The notes under the pieces: generated by a model
Databases searched by the model: none
Told to the model about the DNA's origin: nothing
The model's input: the letters and a program-made list of their open reading frames with translations, nothing else
Shown: in pieces, positions 5,846 to 7,182 of the stretch
Layout: every line of letters begins with the position of its first letter
Numbering within the stretch: position 1 is the stretch's first letter
Source of the DNA: an uncultured Clostridia bacterium
Lineage (GTDB): Bacteria > Bacillota > Clostridia > Oscillospirales > Ruminococcaceae
Direction: 5' to 3'
Assembly (NCBI GenBank): GCA_938014855.1
Contig: CALLQM010000408.1
Coordinates: forward strand, 1 to 7,182
DNA: 7,182 bases
Position numbers and translations under genes: made by a program

Positions 5846-6679
5846 TCAGGAAGAGCCATATGTCCTTCCGATGTGCTGCATGCTGCAGCACCCGCATTCC
5901 GGGCAGATATGGATGTCTAAGTTCCAAACTTCTTTCAGAAGTTGTGCAATGGATAAGTTGGTATATTTCGCTTTGAAGCGCTGGTGACCCTGGAGTTTAA
6001 ATATCAGTTTCAGGTTTCTGGTCTTATACCGGTTATTCAGAAAACCATAGTACCGAATTTTCTGGAAACCGGATGGCAGCACATGCATCAGGTAACGCCG
6101 TATGAATTCTGTATGATCCAGGGCGATCTGACGTTTGGGTTCACCGGGTTTCTTTCCCCTTGCAGAAAAAGTAACCGTATCATGGAAAACAGAAAGGATC
6201 CGGCTGTTGGAAATGGCAATCTTATGAGTATAACGCCCAAGGTATTCCATGGCATTGCCAAAGCCGTTAAAGGTCTCCTTGATGTAGGGGCACCAGTCCA
6301 TTTCATAAAGGCTGTTTTTCCATTCTTTCCAGTGATAGGAATTACGCAGCTTTTCACAGGAGGAAGAAAATGTAAGTGAGCCGCTTTCGTAAAGCGAGGA
6401 AAGGTGTGCCGTATATTTCCCTTTAAATTTGTCCCTCAGCACTTCTGTGCGGATAAAAAAGTTCTTGGAAGATTTACGGATCTTCGCGTCTTTCGTAAGT
6501 CCGCCACCGGAAACGATGCAGTGCATGTGCACATGGTAATCCAGTTCCTGGTTCCATGTGTGAAGCACCTGGATAATACCGGGTGTTGCTCCGAGCCACT
6601 TCTTATCGGCAGATAACTCCAGAAGTGTTTCAGCGCAGCATCTGTGCAGCAGCCCATACAACAGCTTTTGATTGCAGTA
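5846..6679 (-). pseudogene. IS91-family Y2/HUH transposase lacking its N-terminal zinc-finger region
   Basis: These 277 residues are the catalytic and C-terminal parts of an IS91/ISCR-type transposase, a rolling-circle nickase. The fragment opens with YCNQKLLYGLLHRC, which in full-length relatives lies about 110 residues in. PGIIQVLHTWNQELDYH precedes the metal-binding HMH (6529-6521) of the HUH motif. MEYLGRYTHK holds both candidate catalytic tyrosines, codons 6244-6242 and 6232-6230, spaced YxxxY as in IS91. SFIRRYL-like and GFQKIRYYGFL blocks follow, and a C-terminal CPECG half zinc ribbon lies shortly before the TGA at 5848-5846. The N-terminal cysteine-rich DNA-binding region and native start are missing. 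Instead the frame stays open into upstream host sequence, so any product would be a chimera. Catalytic motifs are intact, so it could be supplied as a nickase in principle, but transposition is unlikely. Confidence 0.88.
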
Positions 6680-7182
6680 AAAATGTGTACGATTCTTATA
6701 AGTGGAATAATTATTTTTCTTAAACTCAAACCTTGCATTTGAACCACCTGAAATACGTTCTAATAATCTCCAGTAGGTTTCATAGCGAAATTCTGGGAAA
6801 TAGGAAACAGCATTTTGAGCATAAGTAATAGCTGAACTTTGATTACTATTTACATTTCCAGTCACTGTTTGATTGATTCCATATCCACTTTTAAAAGCAC
6901 TTACACTTGCAGTAGGATTCTTACTATCGTTTTTAATACTCATATCACTTGAAAGCCTCGCTGCATATTGTTCAATATCAAACTCCCACCAACCATGGTC
7001 ACACCAATATCCTGAATCCTCTCCTGTACTATGCCACACCCAATATGCCCGCCACCAAGGACTCCATATGCTCCAATTTGCATTTGTTTTTTCTTCTCTG
7101 TTTGGAACAGAGGAATGAGTAAAAGAGTCATTTCTATCATCTGCTACAGGATTTGGTGGTGGATTTTTATCTAAATCAACAA
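6680..7182 (-). pseudogene. Tryptophan-rich protein of unknown function, internal fragment cut off by the IS91-like segment
   Basis: Function not recognised. The frame is open from the right edge (first full codon at 7180) to the junction near 6680, about 167 codons, with no start inside the window; the GTG at 7039 lies within it and has no good ribosome site. A proline-containing linker (DKNPPPNPVADD) is followed by an aromatic cluster with 9 Trp in 33 residues (7078-6980), including SPWWRAYW and CDHGWWEF. A Ser/Asn/Thr-rich part with NPTAS and KSGYGINQTVTGNVN follows, then FPEFRYETYWRLLERISGG and YSTYKNRTHF at the break. No membrane segment is visible. The composition (Trp/Tyr, Asn/Ser/Thr) suggests an extracytoplasmic or surface domain. 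I have an unverified impression that such proteins occur on clostridial conjugative elements. The DNA is more AT-rich than the adjoining transposase, consistent with a different origin. Confidence 0.65.

Larger units (their letters stand above)
5431..6679 (-). mobile_element. IS91-like (rolling-circle, Y2) insertion sequence remnant; both ends approximate
   Basis: The segment carries an N-terminally truncated IS91-like transposase and its 3' flank. The right limit is set by the change from tryptophan-rich host protein to transposase near 6680. The left limit is uncertain and could lie anywhere from about 5405, where the CPBP remnant begins, to about 5730. IS91-family elements lack classical inverted ends and target duplications, and insert beside GAAC or CAAG. 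On the plus strand GAAC occurs at 5611 and CAAG at 5727, but neither can be shown to be a target site. The terIS-side end is missing with the transposase N-terminus. The flanks are two different host genes, so deletion or recombination followed the insertion. Confidence 0.65.

Noticed and set aside
5715..5987. Plus-strand open frame of 90 codons
   Set aside because: Its second half is antisense to the transposase C-terminus and its first half lies in the element's non-coding end. It has no ribosome site and no known motif.
5984..6379. Plus-strand open frame of 131 codons opposite the transposase
   Set aside because: It is antisense to a recognisable catalytic domain, with no ribosome site or family features.
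5846..7039. Single genuine gene starting at GTG 7039
   Set aside because: The GTG lies inside a longer open frame reaching the window edge and has no ribosome site. The two parts belong to different protein types, so this is a chimera.
1..7182. CRISPR array, tRNA, rRNA or a phage-defence operon
   Set aside because: No regularly spaced repeats, no cloverleaf-forming segment and no recognisable defence nuclease, helicase or toxin-antitoxin pair were seen on either strand.

Overview
The window looks like a piece of a Firmicutes chromosome, most likely a gut Lachnospiraceae or related Clostridia. This rests on moderate-to-low GC, strong AGGAGG-type ribosome binding sites, two long AraC-family regulators, a MATE pump of clostridial type and a small protein of a kind I associate with that group. 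The assignment is inference; no rRNA or other taxonomic marker is present.

Left part (1-4980), an ordinary accessory/regulatory neighbourhood with intact genes. A GH2-family glycosidase runs leftward off the edge (1-661). Diverging from it is an AraC-type regulator with a cupin-like sensor domain (803-1870), the obvious candidate to control the glycosidase. Convergent with that regulator, sharing 4 bases at the stop codons, is a MATE-family multidrug/metabolite exporter (3222-1867). Diverging from the exporter is a probable two-gene operon: a 76-residue protein of unknown function (3482-3712) and a second, unrelated AraC-type regulator of 406 residues (3760-4980). A hairpin at 4982-5013 closes this block.

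Right part (5011-7182), gene wreckage and mobile DNA. It holds the C-terminal half of a CPBP (CAAX-protease-like) membrane protein without a start (5430-5011), then about 415 bases without a gene (5431-5845) that contain a compact nested inverted repeat with a leftward terminator, then an IS91-like Y2/HUH transposase lacking its N-terminal zinc-finger region (about 6679-5846). The transposase is joined in frame to the 3'-truncated remains of a tryptophan-rich protein that continues past the right edge (7182 to about 6680). The two host flanks belong to different genes, so this is not a simple insertion; it records a rearrangement or deletion next to an IS91-like element.

I do not see a complete undescribed system. 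The items most worth a second look are the in-frame host/transposase chimera, the nested inverted repeat downstream of the transposase (a candidate rolling-circle end), the tryptophan-rich protein fragment, and the pairing of the small unknown protein with the second AraC regulator opposite an efflux pump.
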